NCBI GenBank assembly: GCA_964580105.1
Contig: CAZOJJ010000098.1
Span: 1-5,625 of the forward strand
DNA length: 5,625 bases
Source of the DNA: CAZOJJ01 sp964580105
GTDB taxonomy: Bacteria; Bacteroidota; Rhodothermia; Rhodothermales; Rubricoccaceae
Direction: 5' to 3'
Part shown: in pieces, positions 1 to 5,625 of the stretch
Position numbering within the stretch: the stretch's first letter is position 1
Layout of the letters: each line of letters starts with the position of its first letter
Notes under the pieces: model-generated
Databases searched by the model: none
What the model was told of the DNA's origin: nothing
Seen by the model: only the letters and a program-made list of their open reading frames with translations
Made by a program: the position numbers and the translations under genes

Positions 1-1626
1 GTCTTCGTGCGCCTCCGCAAGCAGGTGGAGAACCACGTCCGGCACAACGCGAAGTACGCCGTGCTGTGCACGCGGGGGGTGATGCTGCTCCGGGAGGGGG
101 AGGAGCCCTCGGAGGAGGCCGTCGGTGCCGCCCGTCCTATCAGCCAGGCGGAACACCTTGACGTGCTGGAGTCGCTCTCGATCGGCCTGCCTAGCTCCAC
201 GCACCAGTTGTCGAATGAGTGGGGGCCCCACCGTCTGTGGCGGGGATACGCTCGTCTAGCGGCCGTACAGACGGAGCCGGAGTGGTCCAGTGCGGCGTTC
301 CTCGCGCGCCGCCAGCAGGAGTACTACGCCTACCTCCTCGGCCTCGCTGCCCTGCGGCACGAACTGAGGGGGAAAAGGGTCTCCGATGCGGCCGATGAGG
401 GGGCGCTCGCCGAGTACGAGGCGTTCCTCGGCCGGTACCGAGGGCCAGCCCTCCGCGTCCTCCTCCTCGACGACGAGGTGGCGATGGGGTGGGGGGAGGC
501 CGTGCGCGCGGTGCTGGAGCGGGAGGGGGTACTCGAGGTGGACACGTCGCTCGGTGGCGTAGACTTCGACGCCGAGCGAGGCCGCGTACAGGCGAAGGTG
601 GACGAGGGGTGGGACCTCGTCCTAGCCGACCTCCGTACCTCCGGTAAAGACCACTCCGGTGTGCCCTCGCGCGGGGCGTTGCAGTACGCCGGGGCGGAGT
701 GGATCCGACAGATCAAGAAGCACCACCCCGAGACGGCGGTCGTGGCGTTCACGGCCTCGAACAAGGCGTGGAGCGTGCAGGAACTCCGGGAACTCGGGAT
801 CGACGGCTACTGGGTGAAAGAGAGTCCCGAGTTCGGCGTGGACGAGGGGTACAGCGAGGCCAACGCCGCGCGTCTGCTCACGACGGTGCGTAAAGCGCTG
901 GAGCCTCGGATCGAGGCAAGGCCCGTGTGGGAGCTCTACGCGGAGCTCGACCGACTCGCCAAGCGGAAGGCCTACGTCGCCGGCTGGGCGCAAGGGACAG
1001 GCCGGAGCGACCTCGAGGTCGGGGCGGGGGCCCGGCTCGACGCGATCCGACGGCGTCTCCTGCGCGCTTACGGCTTCCTGGTGCAGCAGCGGTCGGCGCA
1101 CGCCGAGAATGCGTTTGCGCTGGACCGGTACGACCTCGCCTTCCTTTCACTGTGGGGCATCGGCAACGAGGTCGTTTCCCTGGCCTACGCAGACCCGCCG
1201 TACAACCACGACCGCGTGCCGTCGTCGCGCCGTGATGCGGCGTTCGTCCGTCGCCATCCGGTCTCGGGCGAACGCGAAGTCTACTGGTCGCTTCGGAAAG
1301 GCGAGAAGGCTTCGAAACCGTCTGGTGTGCCCCCTCCCCTCGAGCGAGACCTGTGCCCGAAGGACGGGGGGTGGCCGCTCTGGCCGGGCTCGCGCAGGGA
1401 CACGGCACGCATCGCCTGGCTCGCTGCGACGGTAGGCGGCGATGCGATGATGAAGCGTTATGATGAGAAAAAGTACGCGGGCCGGCCTGGTCTCCGGGAA
1501 CTCCGCAACCAGCTGGAAGACGCCCACGGGGACGCACGAAGCGTCGAGCACGCCACGCTCGATGACGTCCACGCCTTGTGCGAGCTGTGGCGTGCGGTGC
1601 TTGTGACGCCCTACGAGAAGCCGTGA
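1..1626 (+). CDS. REC-domain protein with C-terminal HEPN-like (candidate RNase) region, 5' partial
   Basis: The frame is open to the window edge. The first possible start is GTG at 7, but no ribosome site can be seen before it, so the true N-terminus is probably upstream. Numbering from GTG 7, residues 1-135 are an unrecognised, mostly helical region. Residues 149-300 are a receiver domain: LLLDDE gives the acidic pair D155/D156, VLADLR gives the phospho-acceptor D208, FTAS gives T249, and YWVKES gives K271, exactly 22 residues after T249 as in CheY. Residues 306-539 are mainly helical. They end with LRELRNQLEDAHG (499-508 holds R500, N501 and H507), which matches the HEPN RNase signature R-x4-6-H with a polar residue after R, followed by a last helix. 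There is no DNA-binding output domain, so this is not an ordinary transcriptional regulator. I infer a regulated RNase or toxin-like effector. The HEPN call rests on one motif plus helix context; the REC call is firm. Its TGA overlaps the start of the exonuclease-helicase gene. Confidence 0.85.
   Translation, partial: VFVRLRKQVENHVRHNAKYAVLCTRGVMLLREGEEPSEEAVGAARPISQAEHLDVLESLSIGLPSSTHQLSNEWGPHRLWRGYARLAAVQTEPEWSSAAFLARRQQEYYAYLLGLAALRHELRGKRVSDAADEGALAEYEAFLGRYRGPALRVLLLDDEVAMGWGEAVRAVLEREGVLEVDTSLGGVDFDAERGRVQAKVDEGWDLVLADLRTSGKDHSGVPSRGALQYAGAEWIRQIKKHHPETAVVAFTASNKAWSVQELRELGIDGYWVKESPEFGVDEGYSEANAARLLTTVRKALEPRIEARPVWELYAELDRLAKRKAYVAGWAQGTGRSDLEVGAGARLDAIRRRLLRAYGFLVQQRSAHAENAFALDRYDLAFLSLWGIGNEVVSLAYADPPYNHDRVPSSRRDAAFVRRHPVSGEREVYWSLRKGEKASKPSGVPPPLERDLCPKDGGWPLWPGSRRDTARIAWLAATVGGDAMMKRYDEKKYAGRPGLRELRNQLEDAHGDARSVEHATLDDVHALCELWRAVLVTPYEKP
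1623..1626 (+). other. GTGA stop-start overlap, translational coupling site
   Basis: GTG 1623 and the TGA at 1624-1626 share bases. Only a weak purine stretch (GAGAAG, 1615-1620) precedes it, too close for an efficient Shine-Dalgarno site. The helicase is therefore probably translated mainly by ribosomes finishing the REC/HEPN-like gene, which would tie the amounts of the two proteins together. Confidence 0.6.
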
Positions 1627-4208
1627 GTGTCCTCGTCGTCGATACAGAGACGACGGGTCTCCGCGCCGCCGAAGGCGGCGCCGGGCGGCTGGTGCAACTC
1701 GCCTGGGTCCGCCTCGACGGGGACGGGCGGGAGGTCGAGGCGCGGTCAGTGCTGGTCCGCCCCGACGGCTTCGAGATCCCCCCCGAGGCTACCGCCGTCC
1801 ACAGGATCACGACGGCGCGCGCGCGGGCCGAAGGGATCCCCCTCGCCCACGCCCTCGCCGCGCTGGCGGAGGCCGCCGCCGGCGTGCAGGGGGTCGTCGC
1901 GCACAACGCCGACTTCGACCGGGCCGTTCTCGCGGCCGAGGCGGGGCGGCTGGGGATCCCGGATCCTTTGGGTGGGAGGGGCTGGACGTGCACGATGCGC
2001 GCAGGCGCCCCCGTGTGCCGCATCCCCCGCCCAGGTGGCTGGAAGGTGCCTACGCTGGAAGAGCTCCACCGACACCTGTTCGGCACGGCCTTCGACGGCG
2101 CCCACGATGCCCTCGCCGACGCGCGCGCGGCGGCCCGGTGCTACGCCCGGCTCCGCGAGGCGGGCGCGCTCGAAGGGTCGGAGCGCCCGAGCGCCCCGCC
2201 GCCCACGGCCGAGCAAGCACGTGCCCTGGAGGCGCTGGAGCGTTTCATGGACAGCCGGCGGGCGGCCTTCGTCCTCCTCGGTGCGGCCGGCACTGGCAAG
2301 ACGACGCTCCTCGCCCACGTCGCCGCGCTGGCGGAGACCAGGGGGCGGACGGTCCGCCTCCTTGCCCCGACGGGGCGCGCAGCCCGCGTGGCGGCCCGGC
2401 ACGCGCGGCGCGAGGCGCAGACGATCCACAGCCACCTCTACAGCTACCAGGAGATGCAGGCGGAGGGGGACGACCCGGAGGCGACTGTGGCCCTCGTGTT
2501 CGGGCTGCGGGAGAACGACGGCCCGCCGGGCACGCTCTACCTCGTCGACGAGGCCTCGATGGTCTCGGACACGAAGGAGGCGGAGGAAGGCGGGCTGCTC
2601 CGGTTCGGGAGCGGGCGGCTCCTGTCCGACCTCGTCCGGTTCGCCGCCCTCCACGACCGAGAGCGGGGGCACCAGGTGGTGTTCGTGGGCGACCCGGCGC
2701 AGCTCCCGCCCGTGGGGTCGCCCGACAGCCCCGCGCTCTCCGCGCGCGCCCTCGCGGAGCGCCACGGCCTCGACGCCGAGGCCTTCGAACTCACCGAGGT
2801 GCTCCGCCAGCGTTCGGGGAGTGGGATCCTCGCCAGCGCCCACCGCATCCGCCGCCAGATCGGCGCCGGCGACTTCGCCTCGCTCGCCCTCAAGGAGGAG
2901 GCCCCAGACGTGGAGGAGGTGCCCCCCGACGGCGCCGTCGCCACCTACCTCAGGGCCGTCGAGGCCGGGGGGCTCGACGCCGCGATCCTCATTGCCCGGA
3001 CGAACAGGACGGCGGCGGCCCTCAACGCCGCCGTGCGGCGGGCGTGGCTCGGCGAGGTCCCCGGCCTCGTCGCGGGGGACCGGCTGATCGTCGTCCAGAA
3101 CAACCCCCTCCACCGCCTCTACAACGGCGACTTCGTCGAGGTCGTCGCCGTGAGCGAGCGGGTGGAGCGGCGGCGGCCCCTGAAGGGTGTGGGACTCACG
3201 TGGCGGGAGGTGACCGTGCGCGAGGCGTCGTCGGGGCGCGAGGTGACGGCGCTGCTGATGGACGACCTCGTGACGTCCGACGCCGGCAACCTCACGCACC
3301 AGGAGGTGCAGGCGCTCGTCGTCGACTTCCGCCAGCGACACCCCCACCTCAAGCCGAAGACGCGGCCCTTCGAGGAGGCCCTCCGCCGCGACCCCTACGT
3401 CCACGCCCTCCGCGCCCGCCACGGCTACGCGCTCACGTGCCACAAGGCCCAGGGCGGCGAGTGGCCGACGGCCATCGTCGTCTTCGACGGACGCGAGAAG
3501 GGGTGGGCCAACGAGGACTACTTCCGGTGGACGTACACGGCCATCACCCGCGCGAAGGGCCGGCTCGTGGCTGTGCGGCCGCCGCGCCACACCGCCACCT
3601 CCGGCGTCGCCTGGGCGGATACGAGCGGGCCGGCCTCGACCGGGGCGGCCCCCGCCGCCCCAGCGGCGTCCGCGAACGTGGGCGCCCTCCTGGCAGGGGC
3701 CGCCCTGTCGGTGTCCTCCGCGCAGGATCGGCCTTACTGCCGGCGGCTGACCCTCACGCGCGCCGGCGTGGTGGGGCGTGTCGACGTGTTCTACGACGGC
3801 AAGCGCGTCGTGAAGAGTGTGCAGCCGCTCGGGAGCGGGCCGGGCGGCGAACTATCCGCTGAGGCCGCCGCACTGCTGGCGCCCCTGGTGGGCACCGTCC
3901 TCGACGGCGCAGGGGCGGCCGGCGAAGCGGGAAGGCCGCGGGCGTTCGAGCCGCCGGACGGGTTCTTCGACGAGCACCCCCACCTGGCCGACCTCTTCGA
4001 GCGGTTTCAGCGGGCGCTCGCCGGCACCGGGATCACGGTCGAGGACGTGAGCCACCACCAGTGGATGGAGCGGTACACGTTCCGCCGGGGCGGGGAGCGT
4101 GCCGAGATAAACGTGTACTACAACGCGAAAGGCCGCTTCACGAAGGCGCTGGCCGTGCGGCCCTCGGCGCTGGCGGAGGAAGTCCGAACCCGATGGAGCG
4201 CGACGTGA
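1623..4208 (+). CDS. DEDDh 3'-5' exonuclease fused to RecD/Dda-like SF1B helicase
   Basis: The 861-residue product starts at GTG 1623, inside the GTGA overlap with the previous stop. Starting here puts the first exonuclease strand (VLVVDTETTG) directly at the N-terminus, as usual for this family. Residues 1-185 are a DnaQ-like DEDDh exonuclease: D7 and E9 (DTE), D99 (HNADFD), H161 and D166 (HDALADA), all catalytic residues present. The helicase follows: Walker A GAAGTGKTT (220-228, K226), Walker B LVDEAS (D309, E310), motif III GDPAQLPPVG (356-365), motif IV R395, an SH3-like hook insertion near NGDFVEVVAV (about 505-515), motif V LTCHKAQGGEW (604-614) and motif VI TAITRAK with R643. The family translocates 5'-3' on single strands using ATP. 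A low-complexity Ala-rich linker (about 660-700) leads to a tail with two related beta-rich segments (705-731 and 816-843) that I do not recognise. It is not DinG, whose helicase is SF2. Expected role: cytoplasmic unwinding and trimming of DNA, or possibly RNA. Confidence 0.95.
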   Translation: MSVLVVDTETTGLRAAEGGAGRLVQLAWVRLDGDGREVEARSVLVRPDGFEIPPEATAVHRITTARARAEGIPLAHALAALAEAAAGVQGVVAHNADFDRAVLAAEAGRLGIPDPLGGRGWTCTMRAGAPVCRIPRPGGWKVPTLEELHRHLFGTAFDGAHDALADARAAARCYARLREAGALEGSERPSAPPPTAEQARALEALERFMDSRRAAFVLLGAAGTGKTTLLAHVAALAETRGRTVRLLAPTGRAARVAARHARREAQTIHSHLYSYQEMQAEGDDPEATVALVFGLRENDGPPGTLYLVDEASMVSDTKEAEEGGLLRFGSGRLLSDLVRFAALHDRERGHQVVFVGDPAQLPPVGSPDSPALSARALAERHGLDAEAFELTEVLRQRSGSGILASAHRIRRQIGAGDFASLALKEEAPDVEEVPPDGAVATYLRAVEAGGLDAAILIARTNRTAAALNAAVRRAWLGEVPGLVAGDRLIVVQNNPLHRLYNGDFVEVVAVSERVERRRPLKGVGLTWREVTVREASSGREVTALLMDDLVTSDAGNLTHQEVQALVVDFRQRHPHLKPKTRPFEEALRRDPYVHALRARHGYALTCHKAQGGEWPTAIVVFDGREKGWANEDYFRWTYTAITRAKGRLVAVRPPRHTATSGVAWADTSGPASTGAAPAAPAASANVGALLAGAALSVSSAQDRPYCRRLTLTRAGVVGRVDVFYDGKRVVKSVQPLGSGPGGELSAEAAALLAPLVGTVLDGAGAAGEAGRPRAFEPPDGFFDEHPHLADLFERFQRALAGTGITVEDVSHHQWMERYTFRRGGERAEINVYYNAKGRFTKALAVRPSALAEEVRTRWSAT
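4175..4207 (+). promoter_or_regulatory. Translation initiation region of the TPR/cold-shock gene with two competing starts
   Basis: Two ribosome-site and start pairs lie in the end of the helicase gene: GGAGGA (4175-4180) before ATG 4193, and GGAG (4195-4198) before GTG 4205, where GTGA also holds the helicase stop. The first has the stronger site and start codon but a long spacer. The second has the better spacing and the classical coupling overlap. Either start adds or removes only four residues. Confidence 0.5.
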
Positions 4209-5524
4209 ACGACCCGACGCCCCAGCACGTGGCCGGTACGGGTCCCGATCCGTGGGCGCTCCGGAAAGAGGCCAACGGCCACCGTAAGGCTCGGCGGTAC
4301 GCCGAGGCCGTCCGCACCTACGCAGCGCTCTGGCGCATCGAGGACGCGCGCGACGCCTGGGACGGGTGGGGCTACGCCTTCTGCCTGGACAAGGTCGGCG
4401 AGACGCGCCAGGCCCTCGACGTGTGCCGGGAGGCGTACCGCCTCGACCCCGAGCACCGCCCGACCCGCCAACTCTACGCCCGGTGCATCTACCTCCTGGA
4501 ACTCAAGGGGGCCGAGGGCGACCCGACCCGGATGCAGCGGGCGGCGGACGGCGTGTGCAAGCTCGTGAGCCAGGACGACGAGTACGCGCCGTACGTCGTG
4601 CCGGCCGTGCTGGCGGTGGCGAACGAACTCAAGCGGCGTGGCCGCTACGCCGACGTGCTGGCATGGCTCGACCGCCTCGACGCCTCCCGGCTCTCCGTGG
4701 AGCCCTTCGAGTTCGAGCGGGAGGGACGGAAGAGCAAGGGTCCGTCGGACGCGCAGCGCTACTGGGGGCTCCGGTGCAAGGCGCTCTTCGAGACCGGCGC
4801 GCACGCGGCATGCCGGGAGGCCGTCGCCGAGGCGATGCTGGCCGTGCCCCACCCCGTGAACGACGGCGACGTGTGGCTCCACCGGCTGGCCGCCCTCTCG
4901 AGCGCCGCCGAGGGGGAGGCGGCGGCGGCCTACGAGGAACTCTCGAAGCTGCTCGGGAAGAAGCCCGTTTGGTTCCTCGAGTACGACCTCGCCGGGCTGG
5001 CGCGCGACTTGGGGCGGGAGGACGACGCGTGGCGGCATTTGCTCCGCGTCCTCCTCGACCGCGCGCCGTTCGGGCTTCGCGTGGGCGCGTTCGAGCGCGC
5101 TTCGGAGTGGCTGGAGGCCGACGGCGACGCGGCGGCGGCGGCCGAGCACCTCTCCGTCGCCCTCGCCATCCGCACGTCGGAGGGGTGGCCCGTCAGGGGC
5201 GCGCTCCAGCAGCGCGCGCAGGCGCTCGGCGCGTCGCCCTCGCCCTCCCTGCGCGACGCGATCCGCGCACTCGTGCCGGTCTGGAAGGAGCGCCTCGACG
5301 CCCTCGAACCCCGACTGCGGGGGACGATTCTCCAGGTGATCGCGGATGGGCGGGCTGGCTTCGTCCAGGCCGACGACGGCGAGAGCTACTACTTCCGGGC
5401 TTCGGACCTGCACGGGGCGAGCGTGGAGGCCGGCCTCGCCGTCACTTTTCGGACGGCCCCGGGGTTCGACCGGAAGAAGAATCGAGCCACGGTCAACGCC
5501 GTTGACATCCGACCACTTCGATGA
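4193..5524 (+). CDS. TPR-like repeat protein with C-terminal cold-shock/OB-fold domain
   Basis: The product is 443 residues from ATG 4193, or 439 from GTG 4205. The ATG has GGAGGA 12 nt upstream and overlaps the helicase gene by 16 nt. The GTG has GGAG 6 nt upstream and forms a GTGA overlap like the one at 1623. I cannot decide between them. TPR-like helix pairs are clear at 21-54 (WALRKEANGHRKARRYAEA) and 57-88 (WGYAFCLDKVGETRQAL, ending LDP). More degenerate helical repeats run to about 360. Residues 376-441 form a cold-shock-type domain: RGTILQVIADGRAGFVQADD carries the RNP1-like GRAGFV, and YYFRASDL is the RNP2-like strand with aromatic residues. The end, ATVNAVDIRP, fits the last strand. 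There is no signal peptide or membrane segment, so it is cytoplasmic. TPRs bind proteins, and the cold-shock fold binds single-stranded RNA or DNA. I infer a scaffold or substrate-recognition subunit for the two upstream enzymes. It is the last gene before the hairpin. Confidence 0.92.
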   Translation: MERDVNDPTPQHVAGTGPDPWALRKEANGHRKARRYAEAVRTYAALWRIEDARDAWDGWGYAFCLDKVGETRQALDVCREAYRLDPEHRPTRQLYARCIYLLELKGAEGDPTRMQRAADGVCKLVSQDDEYAPYVVPAVLAVANELKRRGRYADVLAWLDRLDASRLSVEPFEFEREGRKSKGPSDAQRYWGLRCKALFETGAHAACREAVAEAMLAVPHPVNDGDVWLHRLAALSSAAEGEAAAAYEELSKLLGKKPVWFLEYDLAGLARDLGREDDAWRHLLRVLLDRAPFGLRVGAFERASEWLEADGDAAAAAEHLSVALAIRTSEGWPVRGALQQRAQALGASPSPSLRDAIRALVPVWKERLDALEPRLRGTILQVIADGRAGFVQADDGESYYFRASDLHGASVEAGLAVTFRTAPGFDRKKNRATVNAVDIRPLR

Positions 5525-5539
5525 GCGGCGGACCGGGCT

Positions 5540-5562
5540 TTAGGAGGCGCCCGAAATCCTAA
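5540..5562 (+). repeat. Small 6-bp inverted repeat upstream of the main hairpin
   Basis: TTAGGA (5540-5545) and TCCTAA (5557-5562) are perfect inverted arms with an 11-base loop. A competing 5-bp pair, CGGGC (5534-5538) with GCCCG (5549-5553), overlaps it, so the two cannot form together. It could be part of the 3' end structure or chance; nothing shows a function. Confidence 0.25.
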
Positions 5563-5572
5563 CTGAAAGAGA

Positions 5573-5610
5573 GAGCGCGCCGGGAACCCTTGCGAGGAAC
5601 CGGCGCGCTC
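5573..5610 (+). terminator. Strong GC-rich hairpin, probable operon-end terminator or 3' stabiliser
   Basis: GAGCGCGCCGG (5573-5583) and CCGGCGCGCTC (5600-5610) are perfect 11-bp inverted arms around a 16-base loop. Inside the loop, CCT (5588-5590) can pair with AGG (5595-5597) and extend the structure. It lies 48 bases after the last stop. No T-run follows on the + strand. On the - strand the hairpin is followed by the moderately T-rich TCTCTCTTTC, so it may instead, or also, end a convergent gene lying to the right. GC-rich bacteria often use hairpins without a long U-tract. Confidence 0.6.
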
Positions 5611-5625
5611 CGACGGGTGAAGGCT

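Noticed and set aside
70..110. Possible G-quadruplex from several G-runs near the left end
   Set aside because: G-runs of this kind are common in coding DNA of this composition, the spacing is irregular, and nothing links it to regulation.
1578..1622. Upstream GTG 1578 as start of the exonuclease-helicase
   Set aside because: It would add 15 residues with no family match and a 49-base overlap. GTG 1623 places the first exonuclease strand at the N-terminus and makes a GTGA overlap.
878..2086. Long open frame on the - strand (402 codons) across the first gene junction
   Set aside because: Its product is dominated by Arg, Ser, Pro and Ala with no domain pattern, and it lies opposite clearly coding sequence. 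Long antisense frames are expected at this GC content.
1746..3590. Open frame on the - strand (614 codons) opposite the helicase, and a + strand frame of 624 codons at 1988-3862
   Set aside because: Both are low-complexity Arg/Pro/Gly-rich shadows of the exonuclease-helicase gene, whose own frame carries every catalytic motif.
4061..4192. Start of the TPR gene at 4061
   Set aside because: The extra 44 residues are an out-of-frame reading of the helicase tail and show no TPR pattern. ATG 4193 or GTG 4205 have ribosome sites.
1623..4208. DinG-type exonuclease-helicase
   Set aside because: The helicase motifs GDPAQLPPVG, LTCHKAQGGEW and TAITRAK are those of RecD/Dda-like SF1B proteins, not the XPD-like SF2 helicase of DinG.
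5557..5625. Integron attC-like or attachment site in the 3' non-coding segment
   Set aside because: There is an inverted repeat, but no RYYYAAC/GTTRRRY core pair and no tRNA end or direct repeat can be seen.

Overview
The window is GC-rich bacterial DNA, roughly 70% by eye. It carries one tightly packed gene set on the + strand that fills almost all of its length. All three stop codons are TGA, GTG is used as a start, and third codon positions are strongly G/C. There is no rRNA, tRNA or housekeeping marker, so the taxon cannot be fixed. A GC-rich phylum such as Rhodothermota, Actinomycetota or Pseudomonadota would fit. No transposase, phage structural gene, CRISPR array or tRNA is visible.

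Layout. (1) Positions 1-1626: a protein cut by the left window edge, with a complete response-regulator receiver (REC) domain in the middle and a C-terminal helical region ending in an RN-x5-H motif typical of HEPN ribonucleases. (2) Positions 1623-4208: an 861-residue fusion of a DEDDh 3'-5' exonuclease and a superfamily 1B (RecD/Dda-like) helicase, with a tail that contains two diverged copies of a small beta-rich module. (3) Positions 4193 (or 4205)-5524: a TPR-type helical repeat protein ending in a cold-shock-like OB-fold domain. (4) Positions 5525-5625: about 100 non-coding bases with a perfect 11-bp inverted repeat able to form a strong hairpin, the probable 3' boundary of the transcription unit.

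The gene junctions overlap (GTGA at 1623; a 16-nt or GTGA overlap near 4205), so the three proteins are very probably translated in a coupled way and work together. The parts are a phospho-receiver or pseudo-receiver joined to a candidate RNase, a nucleic-acid motor with an exonuclease, and a scaffold with a single-strand nucleic-acid binding fold. This combination resembles the modular logic of anti-phage or other conflict systems. I do not recognise it as a named system. The defence role is inference; the domain assignments are read from motifs. The left end of the operon, including the start of gene 1 and any partner kinase, lies outside the window.
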